DNA of 64,000 bases from an uncultured Flavobacteriaceae bacterium (GCA_913065125.1 CAJYAG010000001.1:124001-188000); one strand, 5' to 3'; positions 53,808 through 63,376 are shown, counted from the stretch's first letter. Numbers and translations are program-made. Notes: a model not told the origin generated them from the letters alone.

Positions 53808-54806
53808 ATGAAATTTAGTTTAATTATTTGCACATATATGAGACCAAAAGCAATTATTACATTGCTAGACTCTGTAAATAAACAAGTTTTATATCCAAAT
53901 GAAATTATTATTGTTGATGGATCAACAAATACTAAAACAAAAGAAGCTATACTTAAAAACACTTATGCAGATTTAATATATTATAAAGTTTCTAAAGAGC
54001 AAAGAGGTTTAACAAAACAGCGCAATTTTGGAATTTCTAAAGTTTCTGATGATATGGAAATTGTTTGTTTTTTAGATGATGATATTGTATTAACATCAAA
54101 TTACTTTGAAAAATTAATTGCTACTTATAATGTTTATCCTGATGCAGCTGGTGTTGGAGGTTATATTATTAATGAGGTTAATTGGAGAAAATTAAAAATA
54201 AATGAAAAACCAAAATTCGAAGAATATTTAATTGATGGCTTTGTTAGAAGTTTAGGCAGTAGAAATATTTTAAGAAAAAAACTTAATCTTTTATCAAAAG
54301 AAAGTCCATGTATAATGCCAGAATTTTCCAATGGTTTTTCTGTTGGTTTTCTTCCGCCAAATAATAAAATATATAAAGCAGAATATTTTATGGGCGGAGT
54401 TTCATCATTCAGAAAAAAAATAGTAGATAATTTTAAATTTTCTAATTATTTTGAGGGATATGGTTTGTATGAAGATTTAGAATATTGTTTAAGAGTCTCT
54501 AATAACTATATATTATATGTAAATACTGGAGCAACATTATATCATTATCACGAAGAAGACGGAAGACCAAATACATATAAATACGGAAGAATGGTAATTA
54601 GAAATGGTTGGTATGTTTGGAGAATAAAATTCCCAAGTCCATCATTGAATGCACGTTTTAAATGGAATTCAACTGCTTGGTTACTAATGCTTATTAGGTT
54701 ATCTAATGTGATTACGACTTCTAAAAGAAAAGAAGCATTTACAGAATTTGTTGGTAGAAAAATAGGTTGGCTAAGTTTAATATTTAACAAACCAAAAATG
54801 AGATAA
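53808..54806 (+). CDS. Glycosyltransferase family 2
   Basis: This 332-residue GT-A inverting glycosyltransferase has FSLIICTYMRPKAIITLLDS, IIIVDGSTNTKT, TKQRNFGISK and the metal-binding DDD in CFLDDDIVLT near residue 95. The later YEDLEYCLRVS holds the acidic residues near the active base. Two bases separate it from the preceding GT4 gene and TAATG joins it to the next. Confidence 0.92.
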   Translation: MKFSLIICTYMRPKAIITLLDSVNKQVLYPNEIIIVDGSTNTKTKEAILKNTYADLIYYKVSKEQRGLTKQRNFGISKVSDDMEIVCFLDDDIVLTSNYFEKLIATYNVYPDAAGVGGYIINEVNWRKLKINEKPKFEEYLIDGFVRSLGSRNILRKKLNLLSKESPCIMPEFSNGFSVGFLPPNNKIYKAEYFMGGVSSFRKKIVDNFKFSNYFEGYGLYEDLEYCLRVSNNYILYVNTGATLYHYHEEDGRPNTYKYGRMVIRNGWYVWRIKFPSPSLNARFKWNSTAWLLMLIRLSNVITTSKRKEAFTEFVGRKIGWLSLIFNKPKMR

Positions 54807-55921
54807 TGAAATTTGGAATTATAACGCAAACAGTACATAAATTAAAAGAAAAAGATATTTTTGCTTATGAACCTTATGTGAGAGAAATGAACTTATGGGC
54901 AAAACATGTTGATGAAATTGTAATTCTGGCGCCAAAATCTGAAGAAAAAGAAATATCAAAAATTGAAACTCCATATCATCATCCAAAGCTAAAACTTATT
55001 GAAATCCGTAGTTTTAATCTAACAACTTTAAAAAATAGTTTTTTATCACTTATAGTAATTCCAAAAATTTGTGTTCAAATTTATAAAGTGATGAAATCTG
55101 TAGATCACATTCATTTACGTTGTCCAGGAAATATAGGAGTATTAGGATGTTTTGTTCAAATTGCTTTTCCGTCTAAACCTAAAACAGTTAAATATGCTGG
55201 AAACTGGGATCCTAAAAGTAAACAACCATTAAGTTATAGATTACAAAAAAGAATATTATCGAGTACTTTTTTAACCAAAAATTGTAAAGTCTTGGTTTAT
55301 GGAGAATGGAAAAATCAATCAAAAAATATAATCCCTTTTTTTACTGCTTCTTATTCAGAAGAGGAAATTACTGCTATTAAAACTAAAAATTTAAAAGCCA
55401 AAATTAGGTTATTGTTTGTTGGAAATTTTAGTGTTGGAAAGCAACCTTTATTGACTGTGAAAGTTGCAGAAATATTACTAAATAAAGGATATAACATTCA
55501 GTTAGATATGTTTGGAGATGGAGCAATATTTAATGTAGTTAAAGAGTATATTTCTAAAAACGAGTTGAATAGAAATGTGATTTTACACGGTAATCAACCT
55601 AAAGAAATGGTAAAAAAAGCCTTTCAAGAAAGTCATTTTTTAGTTTTTATTTCTAAATCTGAAGGTTGGCCTAAAGTTGTTGCAGAAGCTATGTTTTGGT
55701 CTTGTTTACCAATATCATCTAAAGTTTCTTGTGTTCCGTTTATGTTAGGAAATGGAGAAAGAGGTAGTATTGTAAGTAAAAGTATAACTGAAATTATAAT
55801 TGAATTAGAAAAGTATATTAGTCAAGAAAATATTTATATTGAAAAAATAACTAAAGCAAAAGATTGGTCTCAACAATTTACTTTAGAAAAATTTGAAAAA
55901 GAAATTAAAAAATTTGTGTAA
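54806..55921 (+). CDS. Glycosyltransferase, GT4-like
   Basis: This 371-residue GT-B protein has HLRCPGNIGVLGCF, KYAGNWDPKSKQP in the N-terminal half and LLFVGNFSVGKQPLLTVKVA, VILHGNQPKEMV and ISKSEGWPKVVAEAM in the donor-binding half. It starts within the stop of the GT2 gene (TAATG). Its own TAA is followed directly, and in the same frame, by the TTG start of the next glycosyltransferase. Confidence 0.88.
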   Translation: MKFGIITQTVHKLKEKDIFAYEPYVREMNLWAKHVDEIVILAPKSEEKEISKIETPYHHPKLKLIEIRSFNLTTLKNSFLSLIVIPKICVQIYKVMKSVDHIHLRCPGNIGVLGCFVQIAFPSKPKTVKYAGNWDPKSKQPLSYRLQKRILSSTFLTKNCKVLVYGEWKNQSKNIIPFFTASYSEEEITAIKTKNLKAKIRLLFVGNFSVGKQPLLTVKVAEILLNKGYNIQLDMFGDGAIFNVVKEYISKNELNRNVILHGNQPKEMVKKAFQESHFLVFISKSEGWPKVVAEAMFWSCLPISSKVSCVPFMLGNGERGSIVSKSITEIIIELEKYISQENIYIEKITKAKDWSQQFTLEKFEKEIKKFV

Positions 55922-56992
55922 TTGGAGCAGCTTGGTGTCATACAGATTATAGATTCACTTCATGTGGGCGGTGCAGAAGTTTTGGCTGTTAATATTGCCA
56001 ACGGACTTTTTGAACAAAATATTAACTCACATTTATGTGCTACAAGAAATGAAGGTCTTTTAAAAGAAAATTTAAACTTTGGTGTTGGGTACATTTTTCT
56101 AAATAGAAAAAAAATCATTGATTTTAGAGCAATAATAAAACTTAGTAATTATATAAAAAAACACAACATTACAATTGTTCATGCGCATTCAACTTCTTCA
56201 TTTATTGCTGTCTGTGTAAAAATACTCAATCCAAAAATTAAAATTATTTGGCATGATCATTACGGAAAAAGTGAGTTTTTAAAAAACAGAAAAACCTTCC
56301 AGTTAAAATTATTTTCATACTTTTTTTCTGCTATAATTTCTGTAAATAATGATTTAAAACAATGGGCAATAAAAAAATTAAAATCAAAAAAAGTCTTTTT
56401 TATTCAGAATTTTCCTGTTTTTAATAATCAAGAAAGAAATACAACTTTACGGGGATTAAAAGAAAAGAGGATTGTCCACTTAGCAGGTTATAGACCACAA
56501 AAAGATCATTTTAATTTATTAAAAGCATTTCTTCTACTTTCTAAAGAAAACAATGATTGGACACTGCATTTGGTTGGCAAAGCTTATAAAAGCGATTATT
56601 CTAACTACATTCAGGGGTTTATAGATGACAATAATTTATCAGACAAAGTATTTCAATACGGGGTTTGTTCAGATATTCAACATGTTTTATCACAAGCAAC
56701 AATTGGAGTATTATCTTCAAAATCAGAAGGATTACCAATTTCATTATTAGAATACGGTTTAGCAAAAATCCCTGCTGTTGTTACTGATGTTGGAGAATGT
56801 AACTTAATTGTTAAAGATTATAGATTTATTGTTCCACCATCAAATAGCTGTATTTTAGCAAATGCATTACAATTATTGATGAACTCTAAAGAAAAAAGAG
56901 AAATTTTGGCTTCAGAAATTCATAAAATTGTTACCTCAGGTTTTTCTAAAAATGAAACCATTTTTAAACTAATTAATATTTATAGCAAATAA
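55922..56992 (+). CDS. Glycosyltransferase family 4
   Basis: This 356-residue GT-B enzyme shows IQIIDSLHVGGAEVLAVNIANGL at the start, VHAHSTSSFIAV, IVHLAGYRPQKDHFNLLKAF and LSSKSEGLPISLLEYGLA. The only usable start is TTG at 55922, immediately after the previous gene's TAA and in the same frame; the conserved IDSLHVGGAE begins ten residues in, so little is missing. It probably relies on re-initiation by ribosomes finishing the upstream gene. TAATG joins it to the next gene. Confidence 0.9.
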   Translation: MEQLGVIQIIDSLHVGGAEVLAVNIANGLFEQNINSHLCATRNEGLLKENLNFGVGYIFLNRKKIIDFRAIIKLSNYIKKHNITIVHAHSTSSFIAVCVKILNPKIKIIWHDHYGKSEFLKNRKTFQLKLFSYFFSAIISVNNDLKQWAIKKLKSKKVFFIQNFPVFNNQERNTTLRGLKEKRIVHLAGYRPQKDHFNLLKAFLLLSKENNDWTLHLVGKAYKSDYSNYIQGFIDDNNLSDKVFQYGVCSDIQHVLSQATIGVLSSKSEGLPISLLEYGLAKIPAVVTDVGECNLIVKDYRFIVPPSNSCILANALQLLMNSKEKREILASEIHKIVTSGFSKNETIFKLINIYSK

Positions 56993-58320
56993 TGTTAAAT
57001 CGAATTATTGAAAATAAATTATTATTAATAGGTATCCATATTGTTATTGGATATTTAGCTACATTTTCTTTTTTTCCAAAAACATTTGGTTTTGTATGTG
57101 TTGCCGCTCCAATACTTTATTTAATAACTCAAAAAAACTTTAATGAAGAAGCATTAATGTTTTCTGCTTATATAGTTGGTGCTGAAGTTTTTTTAAGAAT
57201 GACAGGCTCTCTTGTTTTTTATGAGTCCGGTAAGTATGCAGTAATTATATTTTTAACCTTAGGTTTTTTTTTAGGGAGTTATAATCAAAAATTTGGCATT
57301 CATTTTTTATTTTACCTTCTTTTACTTTTTATAGGTGTTTTTTTTACAAGAGTTCCGGAAGGTGAATCTATCAGAAATGCTATTGTTTTTAATTTGAGTG
57401 GTCCATTTGTTTTAGGTATTTCTGCCATCTACTTTTACAAAAGAATGATTTCAAGAAAAAACTTAATAAACTCGCTGTTTTGTATGCTTTTACCTATATT
57501 TTCAACAGTTACGTATTTGTATTTTAGAACGCCAGATTTAAAAGAAATTGTTTTTAGAGGAGTTGCAAATTTTGCAACATCTGCTGGCTTTGGCCCAAAC
57601 CAAGTAGCAACAGCAATAGGATTAGGGATTTTTATTATTCCTGTCTTTATATTGTTAAAAGAGAAACTTACTGGTTTTATATTTTTAGATTTATTATTTC
57701 TGATTTATTTCATTTATAGAGGCTTATTAACGTTTTCTAGAGGAGGAATTGTTACTGGTGTTGTTGCCTTAATAGTTTTTGCGTTATTTTATATTGTTTC
57801 AAATAAAAAATCACTTCAGCAGTTTATAAAATACTTTAGCCTTGGTATAACTTTTTCAGTTGCAGTTTGGGTATACACCTCGGGCGTAACAGATGGTATG
57901 TTAGACAATCGTTATGCTGGGAAAAATGCACGTGGTGTTGAGAAAGAAGATATCACTTCAGGAAGAGCAGATATTATTGAGGGGCAAATACAAAGCTTTA
58001 TTGCAAACCCTTTTGGTATTGGGGTGGGTAATGGTAAATATAAAAGATTAAACTCAGAAAAGAATATTACAGCTGCATCACATAATGAAATTGGCAGATT
58101 AATAGAAGAACACGGAATCTTTGGTTTAATTATTTTAATAGGCTTATTAATTGTTCCGGTTTTCAATTTTTGGTTTTCAACAAATTACAAAAAAAGTTTT
58201 TTAATTGCTTTTTATTTAATTTGGTTTTTAACCATTAATCATTCTGCGATGCGAATTGCATTACCAGGATTTATTTATGCTTTGAGCTTAATTATAATTA
58301 CAGTAAATGAAGAAGAGTAA
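56992..58320 (+). CDS. O-antigen ligase/polymerase-like membrane protein (Wzy_C family)
   Basis: This 442-residue protein has about 11-12 hydrophobic segments and the O-antigen ligase (WaaL/Wzy) pattern. FSRGGIVTGVVAL sits in a membrane segment near residue 255. A periplasmic loop contains ITSGRADIIEGQIQSF, NPFGIGVGNGKY and AASHNEIGRLIEEHGIFGL. WaaL moves finished O-chains from the lipid carrier to lipid A-core; Wzy polymerises repeat units. With an ABC exporter in the same locus, ligase is the simpler reading. Confidence 0.88.
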   Translation: MLNRIIENKLLLIGIHIVIGYLATFSFFPKTFGFVCVAAPILYLITQKNFNEEALMFSAYIVGAEVFLRMTGSLVFYESGKYAVIIFLTLGFFLGSYNQKFGIHFLFYLLLLFIGVFFTRVPEGESIRNAIVFNLSGPFVLGISAIYFYKRMISRKNLINSLFCMLLPIFSTVTYLYFRTPDLKEIVFRGVANFATSAGFGPNQVATAIGLGIFIIPVFILLKEKLTGFIFLDLLFLIYFIYRGLLTFSRGGIVTGVVALIVFALFYIVSNKKSLQQFIKYFSLGITFSVAVWVYTSGVTDGMLDNRYAGKNARGVEKEDITSGRADIIEGQIQSFIANPFGIGVGNGKYKRLNSEKNITAASHNEIGRLIEEHGIFGLIILIGLLIVPVFNFWFSTNYKKSFLIAFYLIWFLTINHSAMRIALPGFIYALSLIIITVNEEE

Positions 58321-59320
58321 TATTTTATATATTGGAAATGATTTCGCTAAAACAAGCAAATATAATTCCTCAATGGAAGTATTAAGTCAATTATTAATTT
58401 CAGAAGGATTTGTAGTTTATAAAACCTCAAAAAAATCTAATAAATTAGCAAGATTGTTTGATATGTGTAAAACTATAATAATAAAAAGAAAGGTAGATTA
58501 TATTTTAATTGATACATTTAGCACCCTTAATTTTTATTATGTTTTAATTACTTCACAATTAGCAAGAATTTTTAAAATTAAATACATTTTAATATTACGT
58601 GGAGGTAATCTTCCTTATCGAATAAACTATTCAAAAACAATATCAAATTTCATATTTAAAAACTCATACAAAAACGTAGCTCCATCTAATTATTTAAAAA
58701 TTGCATTTGAAAAAAGAAATTATAAAACAATATTTATTCCAAACATTTTAGATATTGATAAGTATTCATTTAAAAATCGCAAAATAATTAGACCAAAAAT
58801 CTTATGGGTTAGAGCATTTAGAAACTTATATAATCCAACATTAGCAATTGAAGTTTTAAAATTAGTTAAAGAGCAATTTCCAGAAGCTTCCTTGTGCATG
58901 GTCGGACCTAAGCATGATAATTCTTTTCAAGATTCTATAAAATTAGCAGAAAAATACCAATTAGAAAATTCTGTTGAATTTACTGGTATATTACAAAAAG
59001 AAGAATGGCATAAAAAATCAAAAGAGTTTGATATCTTTATAAACACAACTAATTTTGATAATACACCGGTAAGTGTTATGGAGGCAATGGCTCTCGGTTT
59101 AGTAATTATAAGTACAAATGCAGGAGGAATGCCATATTTAATTGATAACGGCATTAATGGTATTTTAGTTGATAAAGAAAATGCAGAGCAAATGGCTAAT
59201 CAAATTTTTAAAGTTTTAAAACAGCAAAATATCAAATTGACCGTAAATGCTAGAGAAAAAGCAGAAACTTTTGGATGGAATGTTGTGAAGAATCAATGGA
59301 CTGAATTATTAAATAACTGA
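58307..59320 (+). CDS. Glycosyltransferase family 4
   Basis: This 337-residue GT-B protein is recognised from ILILRGGNLPYRI in the N-terminal domain and PKILWVRAFRNLYNPTLAIE. VEFTGILQKEEWHKK, INTTNFDNTPVSVMEAMALG and STNAGGMPYLIDNGINGILV follow in the donor-binding domain. It overlaps the ligase-like gene by 14 bases and the CapK-like gene by one (TGATG). Confidence 0.92.
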   Translation: MKKSNILYIGNDFAKTSKYNSSMEVLSQLLISEGFVVYKTSKKSNKLARLFDMCKTIIIKRKVDYILIDTFSTLNFYYVLITSQLARIFKIKYILILRGGNLPYRINYSKTISNFIFKNSYKNVAPSNYLKIAFEKRNYKTIFIPNILDIDKYSFKNRKIIRPKILWVRAFRNLYNPTLAIEVLKLVKEQFPEASLCMVGPKHDNSFQDSIKLAEKYQLENSVEFTGILQKEEWHKKSKEFDIFINTTNFDNTPVSVMEAMALGLVIISTNAGGMPYLIDNGINGILVDKENAEQMANQIFKVLKQQNIKLTVNAREKAETFGWNVVKNQWTELLNN

Positions 59321-60705
59321 TGATTTACGAAAAACTCTATAAATATTTGCCTATTTCATTTCAAAATATAGCCGTAAGTTGTTATGGTTATTATTGGAAA
59401 AACAGAAGGTATGGTGGAGGTTTTAAAAAAGAAGTTCTTAAGTTTAAGAAACGTGAAAAATTTTCAAAAAAACAATGGATTGAATATCAAACAAAACAAC
59501 TAAGAAAGCTTCTTTTACATGCGTATGATACAGTTCCTTTTTATACAGAACTTTATAAAAAACATGGATATGAAAGAAGAGATTTTCTAAATTTTAATTT
59601 AAGTAGCTTAAAAAATCTTCCATATTTAGAAAAAGAAGATTTAAGGAAGTTTGGTTCGACAACTCTTTTATCGACTAAAAAGAGAAAAGGAAAGTTTTAC
59701 TCAAGTAGTGGAAGTACTGGTAAACCTACAAAAATTTATTTTTCTAAAGAAGTGCATAGAATGTGGTTAGCTGCATATGAAGCTAGAGTTAGAAATTGGG
59801 CGGGGGTAAATTACAAGAATTCGAGAGGTATGATTGGAGGTAAAAGAGTTTTGTCTACTTCAAAAAACACACCTCCTTTTTACAGGTATAATAGTGCCGA
59901 AAAACAAACTTATTTTTCTGCTTACCATATTTCTCAAAAAAATGTAGAAAATTATATTAAAGGTATGTTAGATAATAAAATTGAGTATATGGTTGGATAC
60001 GCGATGAGTAATTATTTATTAGCAGATTTTATAGAGAGAGAACAACTAAAAGCCCCTAAGATTAAGGCAATGATAACAAGTAGTGAAAAATTAACTCAAG
60101 AAATGAGGAACACATTTCAAAGAGTTTACAGTTGTAAAACCTTTGATAGTTATAGTGGAATAGAAGCATGTGGATTGATATCTGAAAATAAAGAGGGTGA
60201 TTTTTTGTTTAACCCTGATACTGGTTTGTTAGAGGTTGTAGATGAAGAAGGAAATGAAGTTAGTAATGGTGAAGAAGGAGAAATTATTTCAACTGGCTTT
60301 TTAAATTTTGATCAACCACTAATAAGGTATAGAATTGGAGACAGGGCAAAAAAATCTTTGTCACAGGAATCTAAATCAGGTATTGAAATGCCTTTAATTG
60401 ATGAAATTATAGGCAGGGTTGAAGATGTTGTAATTACTTCTGAAGGAAAGAAGATGGTAAGATTTCATGGTGTATTTATAAATATAAATGGACTAAAATT
60501 ATCACAAGTTGTTCAGGAGAGACTAAATAGTTTTACATTAAACTTGGTTGTAGATATGTCAAGTTATAATTTAAAATCAGAAAAAATTATGATTAATAGA
60601 CTAAAAAGTCAAGTTGGAAATGAAATTGTAGTTAAATTTAATTATTTAAAAAAGATACCCAACATTTTTAATGGCAAATATAAATCTGTAATCTCTAAAA
60701 TATAA
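59320..60705 (+). CDS. CapK-like adenylate-forming enzyme (phenylacetate-CoA ligase family)
   Basis: This 461-residue protein of the PaaK/CapK group has the nucleotide-binding loop YSSSGSTGKPTKIYF (about 128-142), SYSGIEACGLISE near residue 285 and STGFLNFDQPLIRYRIGDR. Relatives activate acids as adenylates; CapK-type proteins occur in capsule loci with unclear jobs. It may activate an acyl group for attachment to a sugar, but no carrier protein is nearby. Translationally coupled to the preceding GT4. Confidence 0.88.
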   Translation: MIYEKLYKYLPISFQNIAVSCYGYYWKNRRYGGGFKKEVLKFKKREKFSKKQWIEYQTKQLRKLLLHAYDTVPFYTELYKKHGYERRDFLNFNLSSLKNLPYLEKEDLRKFGSTTLLSTKKRKGKFYSSSGSTGKPTKIYFSKEVHRMWLAAYEARVRNWAGVNYKNSRGMIGGKRVLSTSKNTPPFYRYNSAEKQTYFSAYHISQKNVENYIKGMLDNKIEYMVGYAMSNYLLADFIEREQLKAPKIKAMITSSEKLTQEMRNTFQRVYSCKTFDSYSGIEACGLISENKEGDFLFNPDTGLLEVVDEEGNEVSNGEEGEIISTGFLNFDQPLIRYRIGDRAKKSLSQESKSGIEMPLIDEIIGRVEDVVITSEGKKMVRFHGVFININGLKLSQVVQERLNSFTLNLVVDMSSYNLKSEKIMINRLKSQVGNEIVVKFNYLKKIPNIFNGKYKSVISKI

Positions 60706-60708
60706 GCT

Positions 60709-61926
60709 ATGAGTAAAACGATATGGATTATTAACCAAACTGCGGGAACATTTAATTCTGGTTGGGGAGAGAGACATATTAGCCTGAGCAAATATTGGGT
60801 TTTAAAAGGTTATAATGTTAAAATAATTTCAGGTTCGTACAATCATTTATTTAGAAATCAACCAAAAATTTCTAACAAATTACTGACTAAAGAAAAAGTT
60901 GAAAAAGGGATAGAATTCTATTGGATAAAAACACCAAAATATCTTAATGCAGGTTTTGGGAAATATTGGAGTAATCTCGTATTTACTTTAAAATTGTTTT
61001 TTTTACCTCAAAAAGAAATTGAAAAACCAACTATAATCTTGGTTTCATCAATGCCTATTTTTCCTATTTTAAGCGGTGCTTATTTTAAAAAAAAGTATAA
61101 AGCTAATAAACTGATTTTTGAAATTAGAGATTTATGGCCGTTAACACCTATTTATTTAAAAGGATTTTCTAAAAACCACCCATTTATAAAAATAGTTGGT
61201 TGGTTTGAGAAGTTTGCATATAAAAAATCTGATTTTATTGTTTCGTTATTACCAAATGCAAAAGAATATATTACAGACATTTCTAAAAATGAAAAAAAAT
61301 TTAAATATATACCAAATGGAATTGATTTAGTTTCATTAGAAAACGAGCTGTTACCAAAATCAATTGTAAATAAAATTCCTAATAATAAATTTATTATTGG
61401 TTATGCTGGTACTTTAGGTATGGCAAATGCAATGGAATATTTTTTTGAGGCATCTAATAAACTAAGAGAAAATAATCATATTCACTTTGTTGTAGTTGGT
61501 GATGGACCATTAAAGCATCAGTTTGAAAATCAAGTTAAAAATAATGAAAACATTACTTTTATAAGTAAGATAAAAAAAAGCCAAGTCCAAAATATATTGG
61601 CTTATTTTGATGTTTGTTTTATTGGGAGATATGATTCTCCGTTATATCAATATGGGGTTTCTTATAATAAATATTTTGATTATATGTTGGCTAAAAAGGT
61701 GATTCTAGAATCTTCAAATTTAGTTAAAGACCCAGTAGAACTATCCGGTTGTGGTATAATTGTTAAACCAGAATCTGCTAAAGAAATTGTTAAGGCAATT
61801 TTAAAATTATATGATATGAAAACCGAAGATAAAAATAATTTTGCTGTTAAAGGGTTTGAATATGTTACAAAATATCATAATTATAAATACCTTAGTAATT
61901 TATATTTAGAGATATTTAATTATTAA
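60709..61926 (+). CDS. Glycosyltransferase family 4 (WbuB-like)
   Basis: This 405-residue GT-B enzyme begins IWIINQTAGTFNSGWGERH, has LIFEIRDLWPLTPIYLKGF, IVSLLPNAKEYI and IPNGIDL. The donor-binding IGYAGTLGMANAMEYFFEAS completes it. The pattern resembles WbuB/WcaI-type enzymes that add an early sugar to the lipid-linked primer, fitting its place beside the initiating sugar transferase. A late FDVCFIGRYDSPLYQYGVSY replaces the usual EX7E. Confidence 0.92.
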   Translation: MSKTIWIINQTAGTFNSGWGERHISLSKYWVLKGYNVKIISGSYNHLFRNQPKISNKLLTKEKVEKGIEFYWIKTPKYLNAGFGKYWSNLVFTLKLFFLPQKEIEKPTIILVSSMPIFPILSGAYFKKKYKANKLIFEIRDLWPLTPIYLKGFSKNHPFIKIVGWFEKFAYKKSDFIVSLLPNAKEYITDISKNEKKFKYIPNGIDLVSLENELLPKSIVNKIPNNKFIIGYAGTLGMANAMEYFFEASNKLRENNHIHFVVVGDGPLKHQFENQVKNNENITFISKIKKSQVQNILAYFDVCFIGRYDSPLYQYGVSYNKYFDYMLAKKVILESSNLVKDPVELSGCGIIVKPESAKEIVKAILKLYDMKTEDKNNFAVKGFEYVTKYHNYKYLSNLYLEIFNY

Positions 61927-61941
61927 GACGTAAAAACTTAT

Positions 61942-61949
61942 TACATTTG
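61942..61949 (+). promoter_or_regulatory. Candidate internal -7 element
   Basis: TACATTTG matches TAnnTTTG 45 bases before the sugar-transferase ATG, in one of the few gaps of the locus (67 bases). No TTTG at -33. Confidence 0.35.
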
Positions 61950-61993
61950 ATATAATCAACAATCTCATCAAACTGTTTTTCTAATGAATTAAT

Positions 61994-63376
61994 ATGAGCA
62001 AAAAGTCATTTCATATAGACATTTCCGAAAGAAAATTATTACTTAGAACTTTTGATGTCGTTTCAATGCTCTTAAGTTTAATTATTGCATCCAAATATAC
62101 AAGCTTTACTTATATAGATGTAAATAGTGATTTAATATATAGTTGGTTTTTTATTTTAGCTATTTATTTTTTACTCTTTGGTCAAATATTTCAGCTTTAT
62201 AATTTAAAAGTTTCAAACAATAGATTTTTAGTAATTAGAAGTGTATTTGTTACTGCTTTAATTACGACACTGTTTTATATTTTTTCACCTTTTATTACCC
62301 CTTCTTTACCAACCAATAGGCTTCAGATAATTTATTTTTTCTTACTCATAACTTTACCGGTTATCTTATGGAGATTTTTATATATTGCCCTTTTATTTTC
62401 ACCTAGATATTTTAAAACCATAATTGTCATTGGTCATACTTCAAGAACAGAAAAGTTGATAGAATTAATACAATTTAAAAACTATCACAACATTGCAACT
62501 TATGTTTCTAATGCAGAGATTGAAGGATTAAATAACTTTAACGATGTAAAAACTGTAGATTTAATTGAATTAGTTAGCGCTAATTTGGCTTCAGAAATTG
62601 TAATATCAACATCAGGTTTTTCTGGAGACACCATTAGTAGGTTAAACAAACAATTAATTTTTCTATTTGAAACAGGTGTCAATATAAAAAGTTTTGAAAC
62701 GTATTATGAAGAGGTTACCAATAGAATTCCAAAAGAGTATTTAGATTTTAATTTTTATAAAAATATTAATTTTAGTGTTAACAATGACAATCAGTTTTTT
62801 CATTTTATGCAAATAGTAATTGATGTCTTAATTTCTTTAATTGGAATCACATTTTTTATTTGTATTATCCCATTAATTCTTATTGGTAATTTAATAGGAA
62901 ATAGAGGACCATTATTTTACACTCAAGATCGTGTAGGTTTTAAAGGAGAGGTTTTTAAAATATACAAACTGAGATCTATGGTTAAATATGCCGAAATAGA
63001 TGGAGCCGTTTGGGCCAAAAAAAACGATAAAAGAATTACTTCTTTTGGGAAGCTTCTAAGAAACACTAGATTGGATGAATTTCCTCAGTTTATAAATATT
63101 CTAAAAGGAGAAATGAGTTTAATTGGCCCTAGGCCAGAAAGACCTGAATTTGTTTCTGATTTAGAAGAGAAAATTCCGTTTTATGCAATAAGACATATAG
63201 TTAGACCTGGTTTAACAGGCTGGGCACAAGTTAATTACCCGTATGCAAACACTATTGAAGAGCAAGAAACTAAATTAAGATATGATTTATACTATATAAA
63301 AGAAAGAAGTTTCTTTTTAAATTTCAAAATACTTATCAAAACAGTTTCTACAGTTTTATTTTTTAAAGGTCAATAA
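61994..63376 (+). CDS. Polyprenyl-phosphate sugar-1-phosphate transferase (initiating enzyme)
   Basis: This 460-residue membrane enzyme begins polysaccharide assembly by moving a sugar-1-phosphate from a nucleotide sugar to undecaprenyl phosphate. It has four N-terminal membrane segments (about 15-125), a Rossmann-like middle domain (IIVIGHTSRTEKLIEL near 140) and a fifth membrane helix near 275. The catalytic domain shows GPLFYTQDRVGFKGEVFKIY, KLRSM, NTRLDEFPQFINILKGEMSL, IGPRPERPEF and RPGLTGWAQVNY. The end overlaps the next, convergent gene by 21 bases. Confidence 0.95.
   Translation: MSKKSFHIDISERKLLLRTFDVVSMLLSLIIASKYTSFTYIDVNSDLIYSWFFILAIYFLLFGQIFQLYNLKVSNNRFLVIRSVFVTALITTLFYIFSPFITPSLPTNRLQIIYFFLLITLPVILWRFLYIALLFSPRYFKTIIVIGHTSRTEKLIELIQFKNYHNIATYVSNAEIEGLNNFNDVKTVDLIELVSANLASEIVISTSGFSGDTISRLNKQLIFLFETGVNIKSFETYYEEVTNRIPKEYLDFNFYKNINFSVNNDNQFFHFMQIVIDVLISLIGITFFICIIPLILIGNLIGNRGPLFYTQDRVGFKGEVFKIYKLRSMVKYAEIDGAVWAKKNDKRITSFGKLLRNTRLDEFPQFINILKGEMSLIGPRPERPEFVSDLEEKIPFYAIRHIVRPGLTGWAQVNYPYANTIEEQETKLRYDLYYIKERSFFLNFKILIKTVSTVLFFKGQ

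Noticed and set aside
53485-53962. Minus-strand open frames inside glycosyltransferase genes
   Set aside because: They run antisense to clear family 4 and family 2 glycosyltransferases and have no domain signature.
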